Positions 1 to 10,721 of a stretch of 64,000 nt of DNA are shown piece after piece (positions within the stretch are counted from its first letter, which is position 1; each line of letters starts with the position of its first letter). The stretch is from assembly GCA_914767715.1 (NCBI GenBank), contig OU612071.1, positions 1,116,001 to 1,180,000 on the forward strand. Reading direction: 5' to 3'. The translations under genes and the position numbers were made by a program. The DNA is from Membranipora membranacea. Its lineage: Eukaryota > Bryozoa > Gymnolaemata > Cheilostomatida > Membraniporidae. Under the pieces are notes generated by a model. The model was not told the origin of the DNA. It was given only the letters and a program-made list of their open reading frames with translations, and made no database searches.

Positions 1-191
1 TGTCAATTTAAATCCCTCTAATAGTAGATAGGATGCTTAGATGTGACCGCAAAAACTCAAATGCTTGATCCAAATCAGTGAAAACTACTCTTATTAACAA
101 CGGTCCCATATCAGAAACCTGTTGGCATTTAAATGGCTACTGCTGATCAGCTATTGGAATCAAGCGAAGATTGTGTACCAAATACAAATTA

Positions 192-197
192 TTTATT
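192..197 (-). terminator. poly(A) signal of the left-edge gene
   Basis: TTTATT on the plus strand reads AATAAA on the minus strand, about 23 nt past the TGA stop at 220-222. Its position agrees with the terminal-exon call. Confidence 0.5.
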
Positions 198-219
198 TTT
201 TGATAGACTCAAGCAAACA

Positions 220-1125
220 TCAAGGTTTTTTAGCCTTTGACACACCAAGGATCTCTTTCTGGGTCTTCGAAAGGGTAATATTTCGGCTCCTCTCGCCAAA
301 AACATAGCACAGAAAATTAAAAGTACTCTTGGCTGATTCGGGGAAATTGATGTGTAGAATGTACCGCATCAGTACGATGGCCATGAGGAGAGTGGCCACA
401 TCCGGTACATCGACCACAAACCCTCCATGGACACAAACATACAGCCTCTCCGCCTGAGATACCCCCACAACATGTCCTGTCTTATTAGCTATTTCTTCTG
501 GGCTGCCTTCCTGCAGAATGTGTTTTGTCACAGTCTGAGGATTCGGGTTCCGTAACTTTTTGAGTAGCCCGCTCACGGAGTCTGCTGCACCTATAGAAAA
601 AGCCAAAAGTTTAGCATCTGTGTTATAGCTAAGTTTATGGTTTGATGGTGGAAATCTGAATATTTTAACAGACTAATCTTCCATTTCCAATCAATTGAAC
701 TGCACCTAGAATTGATATATTGCGTTTATTAACCAAAATGCATTGCAAATAAGGTTCATTGCAAAGCAGCGGTAAGAGGTTGAGATGAGGGTGATACCAT
801 CAAATTTATGAGTTGTTGATGGTGTCTGAAAAAATTGATAAATTCATCCCTCAGTTCTAAAATAGCACCATACATGATGATTTCTATACGTCGCGAAAAT
901 AATAGCGTACCCAGAAATGATGTTATTGTGTTTATAGATTCCATTTGAAATGAGGTTCAACACAAAGCAGTGGTAAAGGATTGAGATGAGGTGAAACATT
1001 TTTATCCATTATTCATTGAGGGCCTACTTACTAGGTTTGTTGATTTCACTGAGTAAAGCCTGTAAGATGTTGAGTCCTTTTCCTGGCTGGCCATCCCCGA
1101 CAATCCTTCTGTATTCCTCTTTAAT
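220..1125 (-). CDS. 3'-terminal exons of an unidentified protein gene
   Basis: Two minus-strand exons fit together. The upstream one (1125 down to 1032) follows a TTTTCCAATAG acceptor and ends at a GTAAGT donor (1031-1026). It reads as EEYRRIVGDGQPGKGLNI and about a dozen more residues, ending in phase 1. The last exon (590 down to 220) follows a TTTTCTATAG acceptor and completes a Ser codon. It then runs 122 residues, beginning AADSVSGLLKKL, to a TGA stop. Near its end is a hydrophobic stretch (TLLMAIVLMRYILHINFP) followed by ESAKSTFNFL. This ending resembles a recurrent, poorly characterised family of animal proteins that end with a hydrophobic segment plus a 'YP..AKN...F' motif, but that is recollection and not a search result. 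The open frames, matching phases and an AATAAA just past the stop support a real gene. Its function is unknown, and the 5' exons lie to the right or have been lost. Confidence 0.6.
720..992. repeat. local imperfect duplication in an intron
   Basis: Two stretches of about 50 bp (around 740-790 and 945-992) share the order 'AATGAGGTTCA..GCAAAGCAG.GGTAA.AGG.TTGAGATGAGG'. They lie between the two exons of the left-edge gene. I see nothing else in this intron. Confidence 0.5.
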
Positions 1126-1425
1126 CTATTGGAAAACAGAACAATTAATGTAAAGGATAATTGGGTGGGGTGAAAGTAGGATGCTTTGTACATCTATGAC
1201 TGGCACTGCAGTCGATAGGAGTCCCTTCATCATAACAAGATATCAAGCCAAAGGATGGCAAATAATAGTTTAATTTTTTTTTAATTCAATTAATTCAACA
1301 CGCACATCAGTTGTCCAACAGTCAGCTTCAAGCTCTTACTATACACCATCCCTACAGATTATGGGCAGACCAGACATTGAATAGCAGACAACCCTCCATA
1401 AAAAAAGATCATTACCTTGCTCAGC

Positions 1426-1489
1426 GTAAGTGTCAGGCAGCTTCTGGGGAGGCTCTTCTACCGTCACTGTTGTTGACTTTCTCTTCCTC
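1426..1489 (-). CDS. possible further upstream exon of the left-edge gene
   Basis: A basic, open minus-strand stretch (RNYLRKRKSTTVTVEEPPQK, then LPDTYAEQ) ends at a GTAATG donor (1425-1420). Spliced in this frame to the acceptor at 1125 it would hit a stop. Spliced to a nearby AG, so that the next exon starts at 1118, the frame continues into EEYRRIVGDG. The 5' edge is uncertain and abuts retrotransposon debris. This is an inference from frame and splice sites alone. Confidence 0.25.
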
Positions 1490-1843
1490 AAATAGTTTCG
1501 CCTGGCTTCGTCGGAGCTCCAGTGAAGGCCAGGCCAGGGACACCAGCATAGCATTTACGCTGTTCCTCCTGCCAAAATATCTCACATCAAAACGCGCTGC
1601 TCGCCTCTGGACACTTTCAAGCTTCTTGTTTTGCTGTCGGAAGAGCAATACTCCAGCTGTGGGTGTACTAGTGATCGGATGCTTCAGATCTTTCGGGAGA
1701 TGCCATAGGTTTCACTGTATGAAACCTAGCGTTCTCCTTGCCTTTTTAGTGATTTGGTCGATATGATTGTTGCATGACAGGTTGTTTGCGATGATCGCTC
1801 CTAGGTACTTGGCCACGAGGTGATCCTTTAGGGAAGGAGAATC
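1490..1843 (-). pseudogene. decayed non-LTR retrotransposon reverse transcriptase C-terminus
   Basis: One minus-strand frame carries, in the usual order, 'VAKYLGAIIANNLSCNNHID', then 'ITKKARRTLGF', 'LWHLPKDLK', 'KLESVQRRAARF' and 'NSVNAMLVSLAWPSLELRR'. This series (YLG..I..DL.WN.HI, KKA.RTLGF, RNL..CP..LK, LE.VQRRAARF, SV..ML..L.WPSLE.RR) marks the end of the reverse-transcriptase region in CR1/Jockey-superclade elements of many invertebrates. An in-frame stop replaces the residue after TLGFIQ, and the stretch between KDLK and KLESVQ is degenerate or shortened. No catalytic palm domain, endonuclease or 3' tail is visible, so this is a dead fragment. It shares the strand of the neighbouring gene and probably lies in one of its introns. 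Confidence 0.75.
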
Positions 1844-2125
1844 TTTTTCTTCTTGTTGGTAATGTTCAGAAGATCGAACCCAGTGACTATACCCAATTTA
1901 GCAAGTCCTTCAATAGCTCATGTGCCCCACACAATACTACCGAGAGCAAGTTTGGGGGTGTGGGGCTATGTGTGAGACTAAGTCTGTGATCCACCAATTC
2001 ACATCAGTGATCCACCGTCAGTCTCAATTCCCCACGAACCCCCCCCCCCCCTTCTGATTCAAACTCAATAAGGGAGTCCTCTGCTGGACAGGCTGCTAGT
2101 GCTAAGAACCACAGGCCCCAGGCAG

Positions 2126-2484
2126 GACTGCTAGCCTTCCAAACTGCCTAAAATATGATAAAAGGTAGCATGGAATAAAACTTTTATTCCATGCTACCTG
2201 TCCTTCATGAGCCATTGATGACCTTGCTAGCATCTATTCTGCCCACCCCACTGACTACTACTCAAAATAATAAACAGAGTAAGAGACACGGAGGAGCCAA
2301 TTTTGGTACTAGGGCCTACTATATTTACCTGCATAGAATATACAATTTACCAGTATAGAATACCTCACTCCAACACCGATCATTTGTGAAGACTGCCAAG
2401 GACTGAAATGAACTTCCAACCACCAGCAATGCTGTCCTTCTTTGATCATATCCTTACCTTAGGCAGTTTGGAAGGCTAGCAGTC
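2126..2484. mobile_element. fold-back/MITE-like element with 25-bp perfect inverted repeats
   Basis: The 25 bases at 2126-2150 are the exact reverse complement of 2460-2484, and similarity continues outward for about 12 more bases with mismatches. Inside is a perfect palindrome with 18-bp arms (2163-2180 and 2182-2199) around one central C. There is no coding capacity. I found no clear target-site duplication. The arrangement fits a non-autonomous DNA element or a fold-back structure. Confidence 0.6.
2163..2199. repeat. perfect 18-bp palindrome, 1-nt loop
   Basis: AGGTAGCATGGAATAAAA is followed by C and then its exact reverse complement. Such a hairpin or cruciform is typical of element centres or termini. 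Confidence 0.85.
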
Positions 2485-3004
2485 TTGTCTAGGGCCAGTG
2501 CTTGCATGACTTTCTAACTTGTTTGCCAGGCTTGGATTGAGACTAATAAAGCAATATGAAATGCAGCAGTAGTTTCCACAACTAAATGTGTTATAATACT
2601 AATCATAATTGTGAATATCATCAGCCTTTGTGGGTACAGATTTGAAGAAAACGGGCATGTTACTAGTCTAATGACAGCATTTTGATGTTAGTGGCCTGTT
2701 ACTCCTACTGGAGTGTATTTTTCCAGCTTCACTGTGACCTGCTTCTACAATAATAGCTATCAAAGGGGAGGAAGGGGTCAGAGCAGGAGGGAAATTAAAA
2801 GAAAAAGCTCTGTTCTTTTGCTGAATCTAAAAATTTCATGGGGGCCGCCATTTTGACCTTTTATGAAAGCAGATGCCCAATGCACAATGAACACTATTGT
2901 GCAAAACTAATGCGCGAGCAAAATCAAGCAGTAGAAAGGGAATCTAAGACCCAAGGCTAAGTGTATGGGAATGCAACTCCAAAATACACAATACAGAGTC
3001 CAAA
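2485..3004. other. non-coding single-copy stretch
   Basis: I see no supported gene. It is AT-rich, with stops in all frames and no recognisable repeat. Confidence 0.5.
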
Positions 3005-3365
3005 GGTCAAAACTGACATATAAAAATTAAAAAAACTGACATAACACACATGAAAACTGACATAGCATAAATGAAAAAACTGGCATATTAAACATTAACA
3101 CTGACATATTAAACACGAAAATATTGACATACTACAAATGAAAACTGCAATACCAAACACCAAAACTGACATATTAAACATGCAAACTGACATATCAAAC
3201 ACACAAACTGACATATTAAACACACAAACTGACATATCACACATGAAAAATGACATAATAAGCATGCAAAATGACATACTACAGATACAAAATGACATAG
3301 CAAACACACAAACTGACATTATTAAACACACAAACTGACACCTCACGCATTAAAACTGACACTAT
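3005..3365. repeat. minisatellite with a period of about 21 bp
   Basis: About 16 degenerate copies of an AACTGACATATTAAACACAC-like unit. Between 3138 and 3338 the period is a clean 21 bp, so the plus strand reads as a seven-residue repeat (TDILNMQ, TDISNTQ, TDILNTQ and so on). The minus strand reads as a Cys/Met/Val/Phe-rich heptad. The units lose the frame on either side, and there is no promoter or splice context, so I call it a minisatellite and not a gene. Confidence 0.8.
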
Positions 3366-3996
3366 AAACATGCAAACACATTTTTGACATAGAATACTTT
3401 TACCAACGGCGCTCCATAATATATCGCAGATTCTAAGCAAGACTAAATTATAGTCCTATCTCCTTGGTTGAAGCTGGAAACAGTAACCAGTCGCAGCATT
3501 AGAAGGCAGTGTTGTTGAGTTCAACAAGTTTTATTCTTTTATCTCAATTAAGCAACATGTCAATCTTTTACAACAACACATGTTGTATTACACTCTCCGA
3601 GCCCTCCATTATCTGTTTTAGTTACTGGGTGCAAGCGGACGTGGATGGTATAGCTGCCACCACAATAAGGATATCATTATCACTAAGCTTCAACTTAAGA
3701 AAACCAATATCAATCATCATTAAATTATGTCAGTTGTCATGTCATTAAACCAAGTAGTGTATTTTTTCCCTAATCACACAAAACTAAATATCCACATAAT
3801 ATGACAAGTGTCCAAAACTTTTATTGGCATAATAATTGATCCAACAACTATTAGTATGTAGGCGTATTAAGTTCAGATCCTGCACCCTACCTCCTGGGAA
3901 CAATGATATTTCCCTATCAACCATAATTTATATGGAAATAAACAATATGATAATAATAACAGCTTCCAGCTCATCAGATGTTGCCTGTCCTGAAAG

Positions 3997-4004
3997 TATA
4001 AAAG
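3997..4004 (+). promoter_or_regulatory. TATA box of peptide gene 1
   Basis: TATAAAAG lies 259 bp upstream of the start codon. It predicts transcription starting near 4028, which gives a first exon of about 57 nt ending at the GTAAGT donor at 4085. Both the sequence and the 259-bp spacing are kept in all eleven units. Confidence 0.7.
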
Positions 4005-4255
4005 AAGAGACCAATTAATACAAAGATCACAAGACTACAGCCTCACATCACTGAACAGCACTGTCTCAAACCTCTTAATCCACAGTAAGTATCTGGTTGT
4101 AAATTTACTGATCAGGAATTGTATGAGGTAATGCCGCGTTGGAAGTAAATTTTTGTATTTGTTTTCTGTATTATCTCATTGAGGAAGTTTCTATAAATCA
4201 ACCTGGTATAATGGAATGCATATTCTTTATCTGATGTAGATAGAAGAAACTGGAA

Positions 4256-4763
4256 ATGAAGGTCTTTGCACTTATATCCCTGATCGTTACTGCACTTGGT
4301 GAGTTTCACTTCTTCTTGTTTTATATTTTTTCAGTGAATACTGAGACCTGTTCTACATGTGGTATTTAGGTAGATATTGGATGACTGATGCATTAATGTT
4401 TCCACCGACTGTGGTGTTTTATGATCTTCAAAGACATAATTAAACCATATCTGATATAATTAGTTACATTGAGGTCTAAAATACGAATCACCCCATAGCA
4501 TTTGATCAGATCACATTCACTCCATAAGCGTGGTTGATCTTGAAATGTAATATAATAGACGGTACAGAATAAACTGTTTGATGATTGTGATGATAATTTA
4601 TTTATCATCGCAACTGCAAAATGGTAATGTTCATAAGTTTATAAGTTTACACTCTGTTTTTATAGCTGTTGTACAGATTGAAGCTGGGGTCTTCAGTTCG
4701 GTGATAAAGTCAGTAGCTACCGAAGTAGCGAGCGATGCTGTTGTTGACGCAATCGAAGGCTAA
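4256..4763 (+). CDS. small secreted amphipathic peptide precursor, copy 1 (46 aa)
   Basis: The CDS joins 4256-4298 and 4666-4763. The full model has four exons: 5' UTR (about 4028-4084, donor GTAAGT), 4240-4298 (acceptor GATGTAG, donor GTGAGT), 4666-4788 (acceptor TTTTTATAG, donor GTGAGC) and a 3' UTR exon from 4992. Residues 1-15 (MKVFALISLIVTALA) form a short n-region plus hydrophobic core. VVQIEA then leads to a probable cleavage before Gly22; ALA|VV is the alternative. The putative mature peptide has 25 residues, GVFSSVIKSV at the start and VVDAIEG at the end. V/F/I/A recur every three or four positions, as in an amphipathic helix. It has one Lys and four acidic residues, about -3 net. 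The final Gly could serve as an amide donor. The layout recalls cecropin-type or amphibian-type host-defence precursors, but I recognise no family; a signalling or venom peptide is possible. Confidence 0.75.
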
Positions 4764-4991
4764 ACACCCACCAGCGGACCAAATTGAGGTGAGCAGATAC
4801 AATAAGACTGCAATCTTTGTATTATAGATATTGCACATATATGTACTGATAAGAAAACAAATTATAATGAAAATTCTAAAATAATTTTATTGGTTGATGC
4901 AACTCTGAATATTTGTTTTTTAATGTTGTGGTAAACAAATTAGTTTTATGCATATGAATCAAATTAATTTATTTTTTCCAAAACATTCTAG

Positions 4992-5118
4992 GTTCGAGAT
5001 ATGTCTGCAACCAAGAGAAAATCACACAGGACTTATAAGCTCTTGTCAATCAACTGTGTATTGAATCTAATTTAATCAATAAATAATATTTAGCAATAAA
5101 GCAAAACCTCCTTGTACA
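4992..5118 (+). other. 3' UTR exon and poly(A) signals, gene 1
   Basis: The exon follows a pyrimidine-rich tract and a CATTCTAG acceptor at 4991. It contains two AATAAA signals (5078-5083 and 5095-5100). The cleavage site near 5118 is inferred from signal spacing. Confidence 0.6.
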
Positions 5119-7015
5119 CAGTTTAATAATTATATTTCAAACACAAATAACAATTCCTAAATTTTTATGGTATTCAGTTTGGTTATGTCAAACCCGTAAG
5201 ATAGAGAGCGAAACCTCCTCTGCCATTCTACACCATTAAAGGGAACTGAAACTGATTGTTCAAGCCAGAACAGTGACAGGACTCACAACATCTGCACGTG
5301 CTTACATTGTAAAATCTAAAGTTACTTAAGGGTACCAGAAAGGTACAACTTTATACATGGTATACACTGAACCCAATCCTGGAACAGCAGCTCACTCATA
5401 GCCTTATAAACAGTAATCACTCAATTTAGGAATACTTACTTGATTTTATGAACTCCTCAATCCTCTAATAATTTAAGTTTATAGATGTCTATGTGATTTG
5501 CTATGTGTAATGCTATGCGAAATGCTATGTGATTGGCTGTCCCTAGTAGAGGGTGCCATCTTTACTGTATGACCACGTGAAAGTCACCTGACTAAAACCG
5601 TTACAACAAGATGCATTCTTCCGGATATAATGCAGTCTCTAATAAAATATTCATTGATTTATGGATTTGTTTCATAGTGTTTTATTGTTTTATATTATCA
5701 AGACAGGCATAAATAAAAGTTGTTATGTTAAAAATAACCACCAAATAAAAGAAAAAGACACTAGTTTATACAAATTGTTGCTCACAGAAAATTGATTTTT
5801 TTAATAATCAAACTTTGCGCAAACTCCAAAAAGCTACTAGGGACTGAGCTCGATGTCAAATGAAAAATTGTGAGAATGTCTATTGGAAAATACAGCTCCC
5901 TGATTGGAGAATGGTGAGTTGAAAATGCTATTCTAAGAATAGTACAATTCAATGATGGTATATTATAGTGACGTAGGGGGTACCTGCATGGTACATGTCA
6001 TCTTCATGGGGCTCAGTTATTTAAAGTCAAAAATCCTCATTTGTAGTTATCTCCTCCTTACTTTTAAAAAAACTATCTCCTTCCTACAGTTTTTAATTAA
6101 CAATAACCACATTTGGTCACCTGGATCGTTAGTCAATCAGCTAACTATTAATTCATCTTTTTCTGCAAAAACTCCAAACCTGACAAAAAATCTCCAAGTT
6201 CGTGTTTTTCTGTTTGGGAAGAATTACATTTCGACATGGAAACTCACAGAGATCTGGTTTTTTTGGAGCATCAGTTCATCACATTATCCAAGTGAGCTTT
6301 TGAGGGCATGTTTGAAATATTTTTTAAACATATTTAAAATAGCGATTCACTTTTTCATTACGGTGTTTATTTCATCCATCAGTGGAGTGGCAATGTTGCA
6401 CAAGGCAGTGCAAAGAGCCTATATATTTGTTGTTTCTATGCCATTGTGCGCAGTTTCAAACAAATTCTAATTGCCTTTTATCAAAGGAGTGGAGCAATTT
6501 ACAAATGACAATGGAGATGCTATACTGAACTTAAACAAAAGAATATTTCTGTTGGTTGATATAAGCTTTCAGTATAGATTGTGGTGTCCCATCAGTCCCC
6601 CATCAAATTCTTTCATAATGACTATAGACCGCAAAATCTTTAATATTATTAATATTTCCAAACATGGTTTGGATTTGGCTTTTTCAGTGGATACTGTTCA
6701 ATGATAGCATTTTCAAACTACACCCAAATGTTTGAGCTTAAATCTTACTTGAATGTCATACCAATATTTTTATTATTGAAAAACACTAATGTTACTATGC
6801 TGGATGCGTATAGGATTATGATAACTGTGTGTCTGGAGGGCTCACCCTTAATAAAACACATGATATTCTATGTCAAATATTCTGCTGCATTTTCAGTGAG
6901 CTGGTTTCTGTATGTTCGACCTTGGTGTATTTATCACGATTAAGGAATTGCAGTCCTGAAATAACCATTGACAGCATTCATGTTACGGTTGAGTTTGTAC
7001 ATTTTCTTAAAAATC

Positions 7016-7638
7016 GTGCCCTGGGACTGCATCTATACTGCAACAAGTTATAATGTTGTTACTTTTGAGGATTCGGTCAGCCAAACAGGTGGGCTGCCTC
7101 AAAAAAGAACAAATCTGAGATGGCTTCCAAACAAAATTGGAAGCAATTCTTAACGCAGTGCATTGAAACGATCCAAGTACAATTGAGACCTGTGCTGGAT
7201 GAAGATATCAGTTAGAGCAATTACAGACATTGCTTTCTCAGAGTAAATTTTCTAATCCCTCAAGAAAATCTTATTTGTAAACAACCAGTGTATTGCAGTC
7301 TCTGTGTTTCATAACGGGGAAAGAATTTGTTACTGTTATGCCTTGTTAATCTTTTCCAAAGGATTTAAAGGCAATGTAATTTTAGAATATCTAAACCTGA
7401 GGATTACCTTTGTGTCTCAAGACTTGTTGCTTCTTATGATATTTATGTTTTATAGCATTATTACATCAGATTAAAATTGAAGGTTCTATAAATCAGATGT
7501 CTAGTCGCAAGCAACATCCTGGACCATAGGATGCAAAATTTGTTGCCTTAGTGGCCAGGCCGCAATATCTGCTCCAGGTTGCTCTCTGTTTGCAGGCAGG
7601 TCGGAGCACACCTGGGTTCCAACCAAACCCCAGTGCTA
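7016..7638. repeat. internal duplication segment P1 in U1
   Basis: It runs from GTGCCCTGGGACTGC to AACCAAACCCCAGTG and aligns with P2 further along the same unit, with frequent substitutions and small indels. The two copies are far more diverged than the units are from each other, so this duplication predates the array. Translated in the longest shared frame, the differences are mostly amino-acid changing, so I do not read it as coding. Confidence 0.7.
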
Positions 7639-7995
7639 GATAATTTGTAATTCCTGCTCAGTCCAAATATACTTTCCAACCAGCATTCCAAGCCCGAAAC
7701 CCCAGTTCTGATACAATAAATTTAGCCCATATTGAGTGCCCCGTTATTTATACCAATTTTATTGCGTCTAAAATATCATATCATATTATGTTGAATCAAT
7801 AGGCTCTAGAGGCTGGCTACTCATATATTTACATTTTTGCAATCGACCATGACACCTTGTCGACATTCAATTATCCACACTCTCTTTACTCAACAAAAAC
7901 ATGGTCCATGCTTCTAAAAAGTTATACAAGGTTGCGATCACTTCACTTTTGGTTAGCCGGGTAAACCTTCTTCCGGGAGTTATTGCACAATCAAG

Positions 7996-8492
7996 TAGAG
8001 GGCTGCCTCCATAAACAACAAATCTGAGATGGCCTCCAAAAAATCTGAAGCAATTCTCCACGCGGTGCATTGAAACGATCCAAGTACAATTGAGACCTAA
8101 GCTGGATGAAGATATCAGTTAGAGCAATTACAGACATTGTTTTCTCAGAGTAAATTTTCTAATCCCTCAAGAAAATCTTATTTGTAAACAACCAGTTGTA
8201 TTGCAGTCTCTGTGTTTCATTACAGGGAAAGAATTTGTTACTGTCGTGCCTTGTTTATCTTTTCCAAATGATTTAAAGGCAATGTAATATTAGAATATCA
8301 AAACCTGAGGATAACCTTTGTGTCTCAAGACTGATTAAAATTGAAGGTTGATTTAAATCAGATGTCTTGTCACAAGCCACATCCCGGAGCATAGGCGGCG
8401 AAATTCGTTGCCTTAGTGGCCAGGCCACAATATCTGCGCCAGGTTGCTCTCTGTTTGCACGCAGGTCGGAGGACACCTGGGTGCCAACCAAA
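7996..8492. repeat. internal duplication segment P2 in U1
   Basis: This is the second internal copy. Its first part, equivalent to 'GTGCCCTG..AAACAGGTG', is missing in U1 but present in U7, U8 and U9. Confidence 0.65.
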
Positions 8493-10462
8493 GCCCAGTA
8501 GAAGATGGACCGCAGATACATTCGATATGAGGCCCTTTCGATAAAATTAAGGTTCAATGATTGCACAGACCAAGGGTACATTGTGGCAGCATCATTCAAG
8601 GATTGTTATAGTTATTCCTATTGTAAAAACTGCCACAATACTGCCTTCCTAACTATACCCATCGTATCAATTTAGCTAGGATAGTTAGGTGTAATTTACG
8701 CGTAAAACTTCATGGCTAATTGTGGAGTAAGGCTGTACAAAGAGAATGTTTTACGGGAGAGCCTGCATATTCTATTTTTTATTGTAATCAAAAACTTTGA
8801 ATTCAGTTCATTCTCCAGAACCCTATAATTGTGACAAATAGAGGAAAGGAGTTTTTGGCATCAAGCTTCCCATAACTTTCCCCATGACGCAAAGCTTGCA
8901 GATACCTTGACCAAGGAGTAAAAAACTCTTTACTTGACTATTGTTAAAAAATTTACTCTGAATCCCTTTACTCTGTGAAGCAGTCTATCCACATGCCTTG
9001 AAACTAAAATGTTTTACACAGATAGATAGATGGGGTGATAACTCTATACTGCAAATGAGCGACCAAATTTCAACAGTAAGAGAAGACAACTTCTTAGCCT
9101 AAGATTTGCTCAAATTGACTTTAATGAACTGAGAAGGTGATAGGTTGTATCCATATCCAATATTGACTTAGAGTCAGTTTTTATTTCCTAAGTGATGTTA
9201 GGGGAATATCTTCTTTTATTTCAGATAATTTTTAAATTTTAGGTTGTAAACTGAAACGGGATAGTTTTCTGCCAGGTTTACCTGGAATTCTCCCATCACT
9301 TGGCCCAGGTCGGGACCATTTCCCCCTTGTGATTTAATTGTGGACAACGTTTTAACCAGGTTGTTGGCGGGGTGGAGTTGAGTTTTTTATGCTTCTCGGC
9401 ACAGCGCACTTGGGAACTCTTGTTGAACGGTGATTTCCTCTAGGGTGACCCTTTCTAAATAGATTACATAGTTCCTAGCCTGTGATGAGACAGTGACACC
9501 TGTGGTGTTGTAACATTGCCATCAGAGAAAATTGTTCGATTTAGACAATTAAATTCTTGAGCATTTAAACACGGCTTGTAAGATTTGCTTAAGTACCTAG
9601 CATTGTTCTCCAGCGAAGCTGTGTATAGGATTATATCATTGATCAGGTGATACAGCAGTACTTTTAATTGTTTTGGTTGTTCTAAATTATTTGGAGCAGA
9701 TTTCATAAGTTTAATAATTAACAAAGGTTCACAACTTGAGTTTCGGTGTGTTATCCTTATTATGAAAGTATCGATAACAATTTGTTTACATATAGCAGTT
9801 TAAAAACATCCGTACAATGAAACAGAGTTACACAGTGATTTAGCGAACAAAAATATATCACATATTCTAAGCAGGACTAAATTATAGTCATAACTCCTTG
9901 GTTGAAGCTGGAAACAGTAACCAGTCGCAACATTAGAAGGCAGTGTTGTTGAGTTCAACAAGTTTTATTCTTTTTTCTCAATTAAGCAACATGTCAATCT
10001 TTTACAACAACACATGTTGTATTACACTCTCCGAACCCTCCATTATCTGTTTTAGTTACTGGGTGCGAGCGGACGTGGACGGTATAGCTGCCACCACAAT
10101 AAGGATATCATAATCACTAAGCTTCAACTCAAGAAAACAATATCAATCATCATTAAATTATGTCAGTTGTCGATGTCATTAAACCAAGTAGTGTATTTTT
10201 TCCCTAATCACACAAAACTTAATATCAATTATTTGACATCTGGCAGTTTGAAAATATCCACATAATATGACAAGTGTCCAAAACTTTTATTGGCATAATA
10301 ATTGATCCAACAACTATTAGTATGTAGGCGTATTAAGTTCAGATCCTGCACCCTACCTCCTGGGAACAATGATATTTCCCTATCAACCATAATTTATATG
10401 GAAATAAACAATATGATAATAATAACAGCTTCCAGCTCATCAGATGTTGCCTGTCCTGAAAG

Positions 10463-10470
10463 TATAAAAG
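10463..10470 (+). promoter_or_regulatory. TATA box of peptide gene 2
   Basis: TATAAAAG, with inferred transcription start near 10494 and first-exon donor at 10551. Confidence 0.65.
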
Positions 10471-10721
10471 AAGAGACCAATTAATACAAAGATCACAAGA
10501 CTACAGCCTCACATCACTGAACAGCACTGTCTCAAACCTCTTAATCCACAGTAAGTATCTGGTTGTAAATTTACTGATCAGGAATTGTATGAGGTAATGC
10601 CGCGTTGGAAGTAAATTTTTGTATTTGTTTTCTGTATTATCTCATTGAGGAAGTTTCTATAAATCAACCTGGTATAATGGAATGCATATTCTTTATCTGA
10701 TGTAGATAGAAGAAACTGGAA

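Larger units (their letters stand above)
3419..9852 (+). repeat. tandem unit U1 (class A, 6.43 kb)
   Basis: This is the first copy of the array. Its left edge is where similarity to the other units starts (ATATATCGCAG..TTCTAAGC). It holds a 5' flank (3419-3996), peptide gene 1 (about 3997-5118) and a long non-coding spacer (5119-9852). In the spacer are short GCTATGTGAAAT-like repeats (about 5485-5532) and two diverged internal copies of one segment, P1 (about 7016-7638) and P2 (about 7996-8492, lacking about 80 bp at its start). Nothing in the spacer holds an open frame across units. Confidence 0.9.

Noticed and set aside
3005-3365. CRISPR-like array
   Set aside because: The 21-bp units are contiguous and degenerate, with no unique spacers, and the context is eukaryotic.
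3836-4018. Recurring 60-codon ORF (MIQQLLVCRR..) in most units
   Set aside because: It ends over the TATA box and lies in the promoter. Young tandem copies keep any ORF open, and U10 has lost it. No signal, domain or own promoter is visible.
5485-5532. GCTATGTGAAAT short repeats downstream of each gene as a regulatory element
   Set aside because: Only three to four degenerate copies. Repeat number and sequence drift between units, and nothing links them to a known site.
5952-6470. 172-codon ORF in U1, the longest in the window
   Set aside because: The same region in the other units is frameshifted or stopped (117, 96 or 90 codons), with indels not in multiples of three. It is not a conserved gene.
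8273-8599. Recurring 108-codon minus-strand ORF (MNDAATMYPW..)
   Set aside because: It lies in P2. Against the diverged P1 copy the differences mostly change amino acids and include stops, so there is no sign of coding constraint.
9464-9724. Recurring 86-codon minus-strand ORF (MLIIKLMKSA..) and the neighbouring 70-codon ORF
   Set aside because: It stays open only because the units are similar. I could identify no domain, splice sites or promoter. Left as non-coding spacer.
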